Below are positions 31,786-41,176 of a stretch of 61,898 nucleotides of DNA, one piece after another. Source of the stretch: Alphaproteobacteria bacterium UBA3768 (lineage in GTDB: Bacteria; Pseudomonadota; Alphaproteobacteria; CAAHEQ01; UBA3637); NCBI GenBank assembly GCA_002372315.1, contig DFFU01000013.1, positions 1-61,898 on the forward strand, written 5' to 3'. Below the pieces are notes generated by a model that made no database searches, was not told the origin of the DNA, and saw only the letters and a list, made by a program, of their open reading frames with translations. Each line of letters starts with the position of its first letter. Position 1 is the stretch's first letter. Position numbers and translations under genes: made by a program.

Positions 31786-31990
31786 TTCCTGGGATTGACT
31801 TTTTTGCTTCCCGGAGTGCCTATATTGATTTTAAAGGATTTTTTGGCTCAAGAGTTCGTAAATTTGCAAAAATGGCTGTTTTTTGCCTTTCAACATTCGA
31901 ACTCTTATAAGTGCTTGTAAAATAAAGAAAAAGTCGCCTTTTCAGACGACTTGTGTTTAGTGGTCGGAATGAATGCGCAATTCACGAGCT
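31786..31990. repeat. Dispersed repeat block C
   Basis: Contains CCTGGGATTGACTTTTTTGC, TCAAGAGTTCGTAAATTTGC, CGAACTCTTATAAGTGCTTG, a hairpin AAGTCGCC/GACGACTT (31931-31952) and the end TGGTCGGAATGAATGCGCAA (31961-31980). Read on the minus strand the hairpin is followed by TTTTTC, like a terminator. Confidence 0.7.
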
Positions 31991-32038
31991 CAAACCAAAT
32001 CACTTAACTTGAAAAAGATTTCTGACGACTATCAATTA

Positions 32039-32794
32039 CTATCTCTTTTTCTGTTGCATTTCAACCATTTTTCTTGCTGTTGGCATATCAACAATGGTAT
32101 AAGCCTTTTTTGCGTCTTTCTGTTGCTGATCAAAATTTGAATCAGATTGTCTATAAGTATCATACATTGCTCGTTGAATTTTTACAAAAGCCTCTTTTTG
32201 AAAAAGATTTTCAAATTTATCAATATTACAAGCAACTATAGAAAATGCAGTTAGTCCAATTGTGCCAAGCATTCCTACAGCGATTGCAATATCTTCTGCC
32301 TTACTGTTACGTTTCATATTGCGAGCAACTAACCCCATTAACAAGAAACTAAACAAAAAAACCTCAGCACATCCTAAAACTTTTCCCCCAGCTGAAACAC
32401 GCATATCTCCATTCATTTCTTTTCTAGCTTTCCTAACAGTCTCAGAAAGAGAAAGAAGAAGCTTTTCTTTTTCTTTATCTCCTTTTGCTAGCTGATGAGC
32501 AAACTTAGCAAAAGCAACTTCTTCAGGGACACCCGCCTTCACATCATCTGAAAACTTTTGAATTGGCTTACCGTGCTCTTTCCAAAGCATGTTTGCCTGT
32601 TCCCGCGCAGCTTTTTCATCAAATTGTCCATCCGGAGTTGTGGGAATCCAATCGGGTATAGACACCTTTTCTGCTTTTGCAACTGTGGATACCCCAGAAA
32701 TTGCACTTGTTTCAATATTTGCTTTACTCTTTAATGGAAGCAGAACAGCCCCACCGGCGAGTGCTACTGAGGATATAAATTTTTTCAAGGTCAT
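32039..32794 (-). CDS. Hypothetical exported membrane protein
   Basis: A 251-residue protein starting at the ATG at 32794, with AAGGAG nine bases upstream. Residues 1-25 look like a signal peptide (KKFISSVALAGGAVLLPL). Residues 40-130 are charged and helical, and two membrane helices follow near residues 145-165 and 180-200. No family is recognised. It stands alone between repeat blocks, with a TTGATT/TTAAAT promoter at 32832-32860. Confidence 0.6.
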   Translation of the reverse strand: MTLKKFISSVALAGGAVLLPLKSKANIETSAISGVSTVAKAEKVSIPDWIPTTPDGQFDEKAAREQANMLWKEHGKPIQKFSDDVKAGVPEEVAFAKFAHQLAKGDKEKEKLLLSLSETVRKARKEMNGDMRVSAGGKVLGCAEVFLFSFLLMGLVARNMKRNSKAEDIAIAVGMLGTIGLTAFSIVACNIDKFENLFQKEAFVKIQRAMYDTYRQSDSNFDQQQKDAKKAYTIVDMPTARKMVEMQQKKR

Positions 32795-32894
32795 AACATA
32801 TCTCCTTAATACCAAAGTTGTTTACGATTTTATTTAATCATAAAATAAAGGATTAATCAAGTCATTTTTTAAAACATTAAATTTTTAAGTCAAT

Positions 32895-33070
32895 CTTTTG
32901 GGGGTGATGGATTTAAGCTCCCGAGAGATGGATATTGATTTCAAAGGATTTTTTGCTTCAAGAGTTCGTAAATTTGCAAAAATGGCTGTTTTTCGCCTTT
33001 CAACATTCGAACCCATACAACGCCTTGGAAACAAAAGAAAAAAGCACCATTTCTGATGCTTTGTGTTTAG
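32895..33070. repeat. Dispersed repeat block D, 3' flank of tRNA-Pro
   Basis: Contains CTCCCGAGAGATGGATATTG, TTCAAGAGTTCGTAAATTTG and, at 33041-33060, a hairpin AAGCA-CCA/TGATGCTT. On the minus strand this is AAGCATCA, GAAA, TGGTGCTT, then TTTT, so it is the terminator of tRNA-Pro. The other blocks appear to be copies of this flank. Confidence 0.75.
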
Positions 33071-33147
33071 TGGTCGGAATGGCGGGATTTGAACCCACGA
33101 CACCTTGCCCCCCAGACAAGTGCGCTACCAGGCTGCGCTACATTCCG
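33071..33147 (-). tRNA. tRNA-Pro (anticodon GGG)
   Basis: A full cloverleaf on the minus strand: acceptor CGGAATG/CATTCCG, D arm GCGCAGCCTGGTAGCGC, anticodon arm CTTGT-CTGGGGG-GCAAG with anticodon GGG, T arm with GGTTCAAATCC, discriminator A, and an encoded CCA at 33071-33073. Its 3' end faces the accessory half. The first half of the window could be an island next to this tRNA, although no integrase is seen. Confidence 0.95.
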
Positions 33148-33238
33148 ATGTGTTGCATTATACTCCACTTTAAAATAAAATGCAAGTATTTTCCTCAAAA
33201 GGCATAAAATAACTTTTTATTGATTGAATTTGAAACCA

Positions 33239-34495
33239 TCAGCTAGGGTGCCAAACTTTTGCACAATTAACACAAGCACCATTGTTAGCTCTGCAACAAT
33301 TACCCCATCTACTGCAACCTATTTGCCTAAATCTATTTGAATTATATGGGCAACGCACACATTCTTGACAGTATCCACAAGAGGTCATAGGATAATCCGA
33401 ACATTGATCACGACAACTGCCATCATATGACAGAGAATATCCATTTCGGCATCCAGTTGATTGATATTTCCATGAGTTGCCCGATAAACAGCCACTACAT
33501 ATTGCATTTGTTGGACATCCCCATAAAGGATAACCATTACATGGATTAGGTACACAGCTATTACCAGAATGTACATAACCATCCTGACAACTCACCAAAT
33601 TACATCTCTTATTATTTGTGGGGCAACAATCACATATTCCCCCTTGTGGACAAGCATTTGAAGCATATCCCGCACAAGGTTCAATACACTGGTTCATTCC
33701 CCAACCACATGTATAACCAGTCGGGCAACACCAACCATTACACGCTGATGTCTTATTATAATCCTTATATTGGACATTACCATTTTGACATTTTTGACAT
33801 GCATTTAACCCCACCACATTGGTATCATCTGCCACCAATTTCCACCGAGTTGAACTACTATCTACATTATCGCATTTTTTACATGTCGGTACCTTTTTGC
33901 TAGTGTCTTCCCCAACAGTACCTCCCACACATTTACCACAATCCCCTATCACTTTATTATCATCATTTATCCACTGCCATTGTGTAGGGCTTCCAGAGGT
34001 TGTATCACATTTTTTACACTCGGGGGCTTTCACACTTGTGTTATTAATGATTCTTCCAGAATTACATTTTCCACAATCACCAACCAACGTACCATTTTTG
34101 CTGGTATCAGTTTTGCATTGATTTTTTTCAAAATCACACATTTGGCATTCATTACAGGCAGGCGTACATTCTTTCTTTTCTTTACATTGGCCATCCGCAT
34201 CACAGTACTCCTTATCCCCACAACTTTTCTTTGTTTCAATCAAACAACCATCTTTATAAACATCTTCTCTACAATCCAGCCCCTCTTTGGGCGCTTCACA
34301 ACAATGTCCTTCAAACTCCGAATTTTCCACACAACCGTGCTCACATATCATCTCTAAACAGTCGCCTTGAGGAGATTTAGAATAATCATCTTCCAGATAG
34401 CATTTATAACCATCACTATCTTGACATGTCGCGTATGTTACAGCAGCTGTGCCCACTAAACACAATAAACCAATTGATAATAATAATTTTTTCAT
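33239..34495 (-). CDS. Secreted cysteine-rich protein
   Basis: A 418-residue protein starting at the ATG at 34495 with AGGGAG upstream. A signal peptide (KKLLLSIGLLCLVGTAAVTYA) precedes more than 50 cysteines in repeats such as CEHGCVENSEFEGHCCEAP, CDADGQCKEKKEC and VIGDCGKCVGGTV. The pattern resembles EGF-like or dickkopf-like modules and the cysteine-rich parts of the pilin-like proteins at 49276 and 51897. It is presumably disulfide-bonded outside the cytoplasm. Function unknown. Confidence 0.75.
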   Translation of the reverse strand: MKKLLLSIGLLCLVGTAAVTYATCQDSDGYKCYLEDDYSKSPQGDCLEMICEHGCVENSEFEGHCCEAPKEGLDCREDVYKDGCLIETKKSCGDKEYCDADGQCKEKKECTPACNECQMCDFEKNQCKTDTSKNGTLVGDCGKCNSGRIINNTSVKAPECKKCDTTSGSPTQWQWINDDNKVIGDCGKCVGGTVGEDTSKKVPTCKKCDNVDSSSTRWKLVADDTNVVGLNACQKCQNGNVQYKDYNKTSACNGWCCPTGYTCGWGMNQCIEPCAGYASNACPQGGICDCCPTNNKRCNLVSCQDGYVHSGNSCVPNPCNGYPLWGCPTNAICSGCLSGNSWKYQSTGCRNGYSLSYDGSCRDQCSDYPMTSCGYCQECVRCPYNSNRFRQIGCSRWGNCCRANNGACVNCAKVWHPS

Positions 34496-34544
34496 TTCTC
34501 CCTTTTTTTTGAGATTTCTCGCATTACCTCTCGTAATAGGTCCT

Positions 34545-34573
34545 ATGTTAACGTAATTCAAATTACCTGTCAA
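34545..34573 (-). promoter_or_regulatory. Promoter of the cysteine-rich gene
   Basis: On the minus strand TTGACA, 17 bases, TAACAT, directly after the recJ stop. Confidence 0.65.
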
Positions 34574-34578
34574 GAAAA

Positions 34579-36339
34579 TTATGCCCGCATCGCATCCAAA
34601 ATATGAACTTGAACTTTTTGACGGCCATTCCATACATCCTTTTTGATCGTACCTAGAATATGAAAACGTTCCCCCGTTGAAGATAAAAACGTTTGCCCTA
34701 AATCTGTATCAGCTACCTTAAAGGCAATGGCGTTAATATGTTGTCCTGCTGTGTTTGTCAAAGAACAACCTATGTGTCCATTTTTTAATAAATTAACGTA
34801 ATTTAAAGTAACATTTTGAATAATAAAATTGGGTTCAGGATTTCCTTCACCATAGGGCGCCAATAAATCCAATTGTTCAGCAAAATCCCAAGTTATCCCC
34901 CCTAAATCCAAAATACCATCTGCATTTAGGTGCGCAGGACCCGAAGGCAATTTATCAGCCGTAATTGTTTCCTTTAAATAATCTTCAAAAGCAGGCAATT
35001 GTTCTGTGGTCAGCGAAAAACCAGCCGCCATAGGATGACCTCCACCACGAGTCAGTAAACCTTTGGCCAGTGCATTCATAATTAAAGTACCCATGTCAAT
35101 ACCGGCCACAGAACGCGCTGAACCTTTAACATCTTCGCCCTCTATACTCATCACCAAAACCGGCAAATTATAGCGATCTTTTAATCGTCCCGCCACAATA
35201 CCCACCACGCCTTGGTGCCAATTTTTACCTTTAACCGCCAAAAAAGTACGGTCAGAGGGACCTGATTCCACTTGCTCTATTGCTTGAAGCATAACATCTG
35301 CCTCTATCTCGCGTCGCGCTAAATTCAATCCATCCAATTCTTGCGCCAAAAGGGACGCTTGAATTTCATCAGAACAGCTGAGCAGTTGCATGCCTAAATC
35401 CGATTTACCCACACGACCACAAGCGTTTACACGTGGTCCCAAAATATAACCCAAATGATAAGTTTGAATCGGCTCATTAATATTGACACATTGACACAAC
35501 GCATATAAACCTTTGTTATGATTCAAATGCGCTTGTTGCAAACCACTTTTAACCAACAAACGATTCACGCCACGCAACTGAACTACATCACACACAGTCC
35601 CAAAAGCCACCAAATCCAAATACTTCATCAAATTGGGCTCGGTTTTATCTGCATAAAAACCCCGTTTTCTGAGTTCAGCATTGAGAGCCACCACAAATAA
35701 AAACACCACACCACAAGCGGCCAAATGCCGACAAGGATGATCCACAGGCTCATCCAAACGTTTTGGGTTTACTACTGCATAACATTTTGGCAAAACAACC
35801 TCAGCATTATGGTGATCCAAGATAATTACATCTAAACCCAAATTTGTCCCAGACTCAATGGCTTCATAAGCTGTTGTACCACAATCCGCTGTCAAAACAA
35901 CAGAGCATCCCAATTCCTTATATTCTGCCATTTTCTTGGCGTTCGGGCCATAACCATCCTCACGATCAGGGATAAAGGTATAAACTGTTGTTCCTGTACC
36001 TTGCAAGAACATTTTTAAAATGGCCGTTGAAGTCGCCCCATCCACATCATAATCCCCCATAATACCAATGGGTTCATGTGCCAGTATCGCATCTGCCACC
36101 CGTTCGACCGATTTTTGCATATCTTTTAAGGTATTGGGATTGGGTAAATGTGTTTTTAATTTTGGATATAAAAATTCATCCACTGTATCTATTTCCAAAC
36201 CACGCAAAGCCAATAATCGTGCAACGATTTCGGACACATTTTCCCGTTGCATAAGCATTTGAATAATGCGCTCAGGCGCTTCCTGAACTTGCCATGTAAA
36301 ACCATTTAAAGAAACTTTACCCTCACTAAAATCCCGCAT
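34579..36339 (-). CDS. recJ: Single-stranded-DNA-specific exonuclease RecJ
   Basis: A 586-residue RecJ. The metal-binding motifs of the DHH fold are visible: GDYDVDGATS, ADCGTTA, and LDHHNAE, and the DHHA1 part has GGGHPMAAGF. It digests single-stranded DNA 5' to 3' in recombination, mismatch and excision repair. I start it at the ATG at 36339, with AAAGGAC upstream. It is divergent from the MsbA-like gene. Length and motifs are complete. Confidence 0.95.
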   Translation of the reverse strand: MRDFSEGKVSLNGFTWQVQEAPERIIQMLMQRENVSEIVARLLALRGLEIDTVDEFLYPKLKTHLPNPNTLKDMQKSVERVADAILAHEPIGIMGDYDVDGATSTAILKMFLQGTGTTVYTFIPDREDGYGPNAKKMAEYKELGCSVVLTADCGTTAYEAIESGTNLGLDVIILDHHNAEVVLPKCYAVVNPKRLDEPVDHPCRHLAACGVVFLFVVALNAELRKRGFYADKTEPNLMKYLDLVAFGTVCDVVQLRGVNRLLVKSGLQQAHLNHNKGLYALCQCVNINEPIQTYHLGYILGPRVNACGRVGKSDLGMQLLSCSDEIQASLLAQELDGLNLARREIEADVMLQAIEQVESGPSDRTFLAVKGKNWHQGVVGIVAGRLKDRYNLPVLVMSIEGEDVKGSARSVAGIDMGTLIMNALAKGLLTRGGGHPMAAGFSLTTEQLPAFEDYLKETITADKLPSGPAHLNADGILDLGGITWDFAEQLDLLAPYGEGNPEPNFIIQNVTLNYVNLLKNGHIGCSLTNTAGQHINAIAFKVADTDLGQTFLSSTGERFHILGTIKKDVWNGRQKVQVHILDAMRA

Positions 36340-36398
36340 CAAAATTGTCCTTTCGCATATCTTTTTACTCTTTTTTAAAAGTAAAAACAAGTAAAAAC

Positions 36399-36427
36399 TT
36401 GACGAGTGCATAAAACTTTGGTAAGAT
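36399..36427 (+). promoter_or_regulatory. Promoter of the ABC exporter
   Basis: TTGACG, 17 bases, TAAGAT, 25 bases before the ATG at 36453. Confidence 0.7.
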
Positions 36428-36452
36428 TTATCACAATAAGCAAGGAGATATT

Positions 36453-38240
36453 ATGACCTCTTTTTTAAAACAAATACAAAAATGGCGCTGGATTCGTCTG
36501 TATATGCGGGTGTGGCCATTTGTAAAACCTTTTTGGTTCAGATCATTGTTGGCTATATTGATTACAATTCCTATTGGGGCCTTGGATGCTGTAATGACTT
36601 TATCACTCAAACCCTTTACGGATACTTTAGTTTTAAGCAATGGCATGAAAACGCCTTTTGGCCTTCCGCTTTACGTTATTCCTATCGCAATTGTTCTATT
36701 TACAACGTTGCAAGGCATTATTGAATATGGAGCAACCTACCTAAGCACATGGACTGGTGGAAAAATTACACAGGAGATGCAAAAGAGGTTGTACAAGAAA
36801 TTGATGGATATGGATCAATCGTACTACGACACCCATTCATCAGGCGATTTGGCACAAAGATTTAGCAGTGACCCAGGAATTGCATGTGCAGGATTATTAA
36901 ATAATGTTAAAATGTTTACAACACGCATTTTTTCGTCCATCGCCTTGGTATGTGTCTTACTTTACGCATCATGGAAGTTGGCGTTATTCGCCATTGTTGT
37001 ATTGGGATTGGCACTATGGCCACTGGCTTATATACGCAAACTGATTCACAACATTGTGGCCGAAACAGTCAAAGTCGCTGCACGTGGATTTACTGTTTTT
37101 AATGAAACACATGCTGGATCAAAAACAATCATTTCCTATAATTTGCAAGAATATCAAAAAAATTCCTTTTATGAGTTACTGAAAAGAGGTTTTAAACTCA
37201 GCATCAAAGGTGTACAAAAAACAGCCTGGTTGACCCCTATGATGCACATCATTGTTTCTTTTGGAATTGGGGGAGCCATTTGGTTTGGTAGCTATTTAAT
37301 AACCTCAAAACAAATGACTGTTGGTGATTTTGTAACATTCATCACATCTTTATTGGCCCTTTATACCCCCATTAAGGGTTTTGGAAAAAGTGTCAATCAA
37401 ATGCAAATTTCTTTTTTGGCTGTTGAACGTATCATTGAGGTTTTAGATTATCAAATTCCCATTCGCAATAAAAAAGATGCTATTGAAATGCACCCCATTA
37501 AAAAAGATATCACCTTTCATGATGTTGATTTTGAATATAAACCTAACACCCCCGTTTTAAGGGACATCAATTTGACGATACCAAAGGGAAAGACAGTTGC
37601 CTTTGTGGGTAATTCTGGCGGAGGAAAGAGTACTATTGTGAGTTTAATCCCCCGTTTTTATGACGTTAAAAAAGGATCTATTACCATTGATGGAACAGAT
37701 ATTCGTGATTTGACATTACATTCATTGCGCCAAAATATCGCTGTGGTTTTTCAGGATAATTTTTTGTTCACAGGAACTATCCGTGATAATTTACTACTGG
37801 GCAAATTTGATGCAACAGAGGAAGAAATTCAGCGAGCTGTTAAAATGGCATGCTTGGACGAATTTATTCACGAATTAGAAAATGGCCTGGATACAAATAT
37901 CGGTGAACGTGGCTCATTACTATCCGGGGGGCAAAAGCAACGTGTTGCTATCGCACGGGCTTTTTTGAAAAATGCACCTATTGTTATTTTGGATGAGGCC
38001 ACCTCAGCATTGGATAATAAATCAGAGGCTATAGTGCAACAAGCCATTGACAATTTGATGAAAGACAGAACAGTTTTAGTTATCGCCCATCGTCTGAGTA
38101 CTGTTCGAAATGCCGATATGATTGTCGTTATAAATGAAGGTGAAATTGTAGAAAAAGGAAAACCTGATGAATTATTAGCGCAAAAAGGTGCATACTATAC
38201 GCTATATAATGCCCAATTTAAGAAGAAAGCTGCTGAATAA
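36453..38240 (+). CDS. MsbA-like ABC exporter (ATPase and permease fused)
   Basis: A 595-residue half-transporter. The N-terminal 320 residues hold six membrane helices; the ATPase has GNSGGGKST (Walker A), LSGGQKQR (signature), IVILDEATSALD (Walker B) and IAHRLST (H loop). MsbA-type proteins flip lipid A core or other lipids across the inner membrane. AAGGAG lies upstream of the ATG. Its 3' end overlaps the convergent glycosyltransferase gene by 23 bases, which suits a lipopolysaccharide-related pair. Substrate not proven. Confidence 0.9.
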   Translation: MTSFLKQIQKWRWIRLYMRVWPFVKPFWFRSLLAILITIPIGALDAVMTLSLKPFTDTLVLSNGMKTPFGLPLYVIPIAIVLFTTLQGIIEYGATYLSTWTGGKITQEMQKRLYKKLMDMDQSYYDTHSSGDLAQRFSSDPGIACAGLLNNVKMFTTRIFSSIALVCVLLYASWKLALFAIVVLGLALWPLAYIRKLIHNIVAETVKVAARGFTVFNETHAGSKTIISYNLQEYQKNSFYELLKRGFKLSIKGVQKTAWLTPMMHIIVSFGIGGAIWFGSYLITSKQMTVGDFVTFITSLLALYTPIKGFGKSVNQMQISFLAVERIIEVLDYQIPIRNKKDAIEMHPIKKDITFHDVDFEYKPNTPVLRDINLTIPKGKTVAFVGNSGGGKSTIVSLIPRFYDVKKGSITIDGTDIRDLTLHSLRQNIAVVFQDNFLFTGTIRDNLLLGKFDATEEEIQRAVKMACLDEFIHELENGLDTNIGERGSLLSGGQKQRVAIARAFLKNAPIVILDEATSALDNKSEAIVQQAIDNLMKDRTVLVIAHRLSTVRNADMIVVINEGEIVEKGKPDELLAQKGAYYTLYNAQFKKKAAE

Positions 38241-39342
38241 TTTTTTCCCATTGCTGAATGATATTTTCAAGGGAATAGAAGGTCATTAATTTTTGTGCAT
38301 TTTTCCCAAGACGTAGACGTAATTTTTCGTCCCCCATTAATTGGTCTAAGCATTGAGCCATTTCATCCGTGTTTTTGACCAAAAAACCATTTTTTTCTGG
38401 TTGAATCAGTTCATTCACGCAACTGGCATAATCAAAACCAATACAGGGTAATCCTGCAGTCATTGCTTCAGTTAATGCCAGTGAAAAACCTTCATATTGG
38501 CTGGGAAAGGCACAAATGGATGAAGAAGCCAACAATTTGGACATTTCTTTTGAAACACCTTTAAAAAAAACTTGATTTTCCAAATGGAATTTTTCAATCT
38601 TTTGCTGACAAAGTTGAGCATATTCTCTGCGCGAAATCCCCCCATAAAAATGCACTTGCCAATCAGGATATTTGGACGCTATTTTTGAAAAAGCCTCAAT
38701 CAAAAAAAGTTGTCCTTTATTGGGTTCAATGCGTGCAGGATAGATAATAATTTTTTGACGTTTTTCCTTAAAATCGTTAGGGAAAACAGCATTCCCAATT
38801 GTTATAATCCTACCCCTATAATACCTACGCAACAAGGATTCATAAGAAGGCAACAAAACTTGGACTAAATCTGCCTGTTTTAAAGTTTTGACAAATAATT
38901 TTGTTTTCTTGCGTGTAAAAAAAGTTTTAATTGCTGAATGCAACTGAACAATTTTAGCACAAGGATAAGGATTGTGATACACAATATCCGCCAAATCCTG
39001 AATACCCGCAGTAATAATCACATTGGGTTTTATTTTATCACAATAGGTACGAATCATTTGAGCCACATATAATTCACGATTAAAGTATGGGATTGTGTTC
39101 AAAGTCAATTGTCCCACAATTCGACGCCATCTAGGAAAATTTATTTTAAAATGGTGAAAATGAACAGATTCATCCAACGGGAAAAACAGTTGCCCTTGAT
39201 GTTTATCACGGGTGGCCAAATACACATGATAACCTTTTTGAGCGAGTGAATTGCAAAAAAAAGACAAAACCTTTTCCACCCCTCCTGCCGAGGCAATCAG
39301 GTTGCTCTTTTTATAAACAAAAATCGTTCCTTTGTTCTTCAT
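38218..39342 (-). CDS. Glycosyltransferase family 4 protein
   Basis: A 374-residue GT-B-fold glycosyltransferase. The N-terminal AGGVEK is the acceptor-side loop, ARIEPNKGQLFLIEAF is the start of the donor domain, and PSQYEGFSLALTEAM carries the E-x7-E donor motif. I use the ATG at 39342; a TTG further up could be the start. It probably adds a sugar to an envelope polymer such as LPS core; the donor and acceptor are unknown. Confidence 0.9.
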   Translation of the reverse strand: MKNKGTIFVYKKSNLIASAGGVEKVLSFFCNSLAQKGYHVYLATRDKHQGQLFFPLDESVHFHHFKINFPRWRRIVGQLTLNTIPYFNRELYVAQMIRTYCDKIKPNVIITAGIQDLADIVYHNPYPCAKIVQLHSAIKTFFTRKKTKLFVKTLKQADLVQVLLPSYESLLRRYYRGRIITIGNAVFPNDFKEKRQKIIIYPARIEPNKGQLFLIEAFSKIASKYPDWQVHFYGGISRREYAQLCQQKIEKFHLENQVFFKGVSKEMSKLLASSSICAFPSQYEGFSLALTEAMTAGLPCIGFDYASCVNELIQPEKNGFLVKNTDEMAQCLDQLMGDEKLRLRLGKNAQKLMTFYSLENIIQQWEKIIQQLSS

Positions 39343-39425
39343 TTTTCTTATGTTGTGTGTTTTCAAAACAAAAGTCAAGTAAAATCCCCAACTGTTTACA
39401 AGTGCTGCAAAATTTCAAGAAAAAT

Positions 39426-40238
39426 TTATCGACACAAGGCGTAAAAATTATCGCCATCACGAAAATAAAAATCTTTCACAACACCATCAACAGCCGCATT
39501 TGCATGACAATCATCCCCTGCATCATCATGCATCCAAACAAATTTAGGATGATCCGCAGCAAAATTAGTATCATTATATAAAGTCAATCCCATTGCTAAA
39601 CAAAAACTATTTGCACTCCACCAATCCATCATGTTGGCACTATAACGAGTGGCTTTTTCTTCTGGAGAAAGGGGTGTACAAATACCTGTTCCTCTGGTTG
39701 AATCCATGCAATCGGTTGCTGAATCAAAATTACAATACATCCCCTCTGCACATTCTTGTTCAGTATAGCTGGTACAGGTTTGAAGGCACGTATTACTCCA
39801 TTCATCAAAAACATAGCCATCTGTACACGAGGTTGTGAGCCCACCGTCATCACAAGTGGCGGCATGTTCACCTGGACAGGGTGTACATTCAGTATCCCCC
39901 GCTTGAGCCACATAGCTCCCCTCTGGACAAGGGGTACATCCTTTCAGTCCATCACTAACCTGACCCAATGGACAAGGGTCGCATTGTTCGCCATTGGGCA
40001 TATAGCCAGCCTCACAAACACAAACACCCCAATGTTTGGACATATTCTCACCTGTACAATTACCTTGGACTATTCTAATTGGCGGACATTCTAAATCCGA
40101 ACAAATATGTACCCCAATGGAATAAACACCATATGGATTAGCAGTCTTATGCTTGTGCCCACCAAAAATACTACCCCCTGCCCAAGCCGTTGTTGTCAGC
40201 AAAACTGTTGACAACAGCAAAAGTGTTGTTTTGTGCAC
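39426..40238 (-). CDS. Secreted cysteine-rich EGF-like protein
   Basis: A 270-residue protein starting at GTG (40238) with AGGAGG upstream. It has a signal peptide (MHKTTLLLLSTVLLTTTAWA) and modules such as CVCEAGYMPNGEQCDPCPLG and CTPCPEGSYVAQAGDTECTP, which look like short EGF-type or TNFR-like repeats. The last 90 residues are a non-repeated domain rich in aromatic and aspartate residues. It has its own promoter (40266-40294). Presumably surface or periplasmic. Function unknown. Confidence 0.75.
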   Translation of the reverse strand: MHKTTLLLLSTVLLTTTAWAGGSIFGGHKHKTANPYGVYSIGVHICSDLECPPIRIVQGNCTGENMSKHWGVCVCEAGYMPNGEQCDPCPLGQVSDGLKGCTPCPEGSYVAQAGDTECTPCPGEHAATCDDGGLTTSCTDGYVFDEWSNTCLQTCTSYTEQECAEGMYCNFDSATDCMDSTRGTGICTPLSPEEKATRYSANMMDWWSANSFCLAMGLTLYNDTNFAADHPKFVWMHDDAGDDCHANAAVDGVVKDFYFRDGDNFYALCR

Positions 40239-40265
40239 ATTAACCTCCTATATGCTTTTATAGTT

Positions 40266-40294
40266 TCAATAGCATTTATAATTTCTTTTGTCAA
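40266..40294 (-). promoter_or_regulatory. Promoter of the EGF-like gene
   Basis: On the minus strand TTGACA, 17 bases, TATTGA. Confidence 0.55.
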
Positions 40295-40301
40295 TAAAAA
40301 G

Positions 40302-40330
40302 TTGATTTTTTTAACAAAAAAATGTATCTT
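40302..40330 (+). promoter_or_regulatory. Promoter of the SDR gene
   Basis: TTGATT, 17 bases, TATCTT, 18 bases before the ATG at 40349. Divergent from the previous promoter. Confidence 0.5.
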
Positions 40331-40348
40331 TTAAGAAAGGAGATTTTA

Positions 40349-41122
40349 ATGTGTCAAAAATTTATAGCTAAATCTATTTTTATTACAGGAGCCAGCAGTG
40401 GGCTTGGCAAGGCATTGGCCTTAAATTACGCCCAAAAAGGGATTACTTTGCATTTATGTGGGCGCAACAAAGAACGCCTTTTGCAAGTGGCAGGTACATG
40501 CACTGAAAAAGGGGCCACTGTTTATACTTATCTTTTTGACACCACAGATGCTGATAAATCCCAAAAGGCCATTCAAAAAGCTGATCAAACAAAACCTTTG
40601 GATCTGGTTATTGCAAATGCAGGTATTTCTGGTGGTGTCTTAGGCACACCCGAAACGGATGAATCTATCCGCCAAATTATGCAAACCAATATTTTTGGCT
40701 GTTTAAATACTGTACTACCTGCGCTTCAATGTATGCGTAAAAGACGAAAGGGACAAGTTGCACTCATTGCCTCATTAGCGGGTTATCGTGGCATGGCTAG
40801 TTGTCCTGCTTATTCAGCCAGTAAAGCGGCGGTTAAGGCATTTGGAGAAGCCTTATATGGTCAACAAAAAAGAAAGGGGATTCATGTTATAACAATTTGT
40901 CCCGGATTTATTGAAACACCCCTTACAGATAAAAACCAATTTTATATGCCTTTTTTAATGAAAGCAGACAAAGCCGCCCAAATTATTAAAAGAAGGCTAG
41001 AAAAAGGATCTGTTTTTATCGCATTTCCTCGCATTATGGCTTTTGGTGCCTGGTTTGGCAGTATTCTTCCAGGCTGGATTGCACGCCCCATTTTTGCTTC
41101 TTTACCCAAAAAAGAAAAATAA
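40349..41122 (+). CDS. Short-chain dehydrogenase/reductase
   Basis: A 257-residue SDR with TGASSGLG (nucleotide binding), NAGISG, SLAGYRGM, and the catalytic pair in YSASK. I start it at the ATG at 40349, which has AAAGGAG upstream. The C-terminal FIAFPRIMAFGAWFGSILPG is hydrophobic and may tie it to the membrane, as in some lipid-acting SDRs. Substrate unknown. It is a single gene. Confidence 0.9.
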   Translation: MCQKFIAKSIFITGASSGLGKALALNYAQKGITLHLCGRNKERLLQVAGTCTEKGATVYTYLFDTTDADKSQKAIQKADQTKPLDLVIANAGISGGVLGTPETDESIRQIMQTNIFGCLNTVLPALQCMRKRRKGQVALIASLAGYRGMASCPAYSASKAAVKAFGEALYGQQKRKGIHVITICPGFIETPLTDKNQFYMPFLMKADKAAQIIKRRLEKGSVFIAFPRIMAFGAWFGSILPGWIARPIFASLPKKEK

Positions 41123-41125
41123 AAG

Positions 41126-41154
41126 TGGACAGAAGCGTTAAAATTTGCTAAAAT
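41126..41154 (+). promoter_or_regulatory. Promoter of the pilin-like/yfgM-bamB-der run
   Basis: TGGACA, 17 bases, TAAAAT, 22 bases before the ATG at 41177. Confidence 0.6.
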
Positions 41155-41176
41155 AGAATAAAAAAAGGAGTGTTCC

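Noticed and set aside
32935..33207. Plus-strand frame with AGFEPTTPCPPDKCATRLRY
   Set aside because: It is the reverse reading of tRNA-Pro, a common false gene.
33616..34357. Plus-strand frames antisense to the cysteine-rich gene
   Set aside because: Produced by the biased codons of the opposite strand; similar shadows occur opposite the 39426 and 49276-54443 genes.
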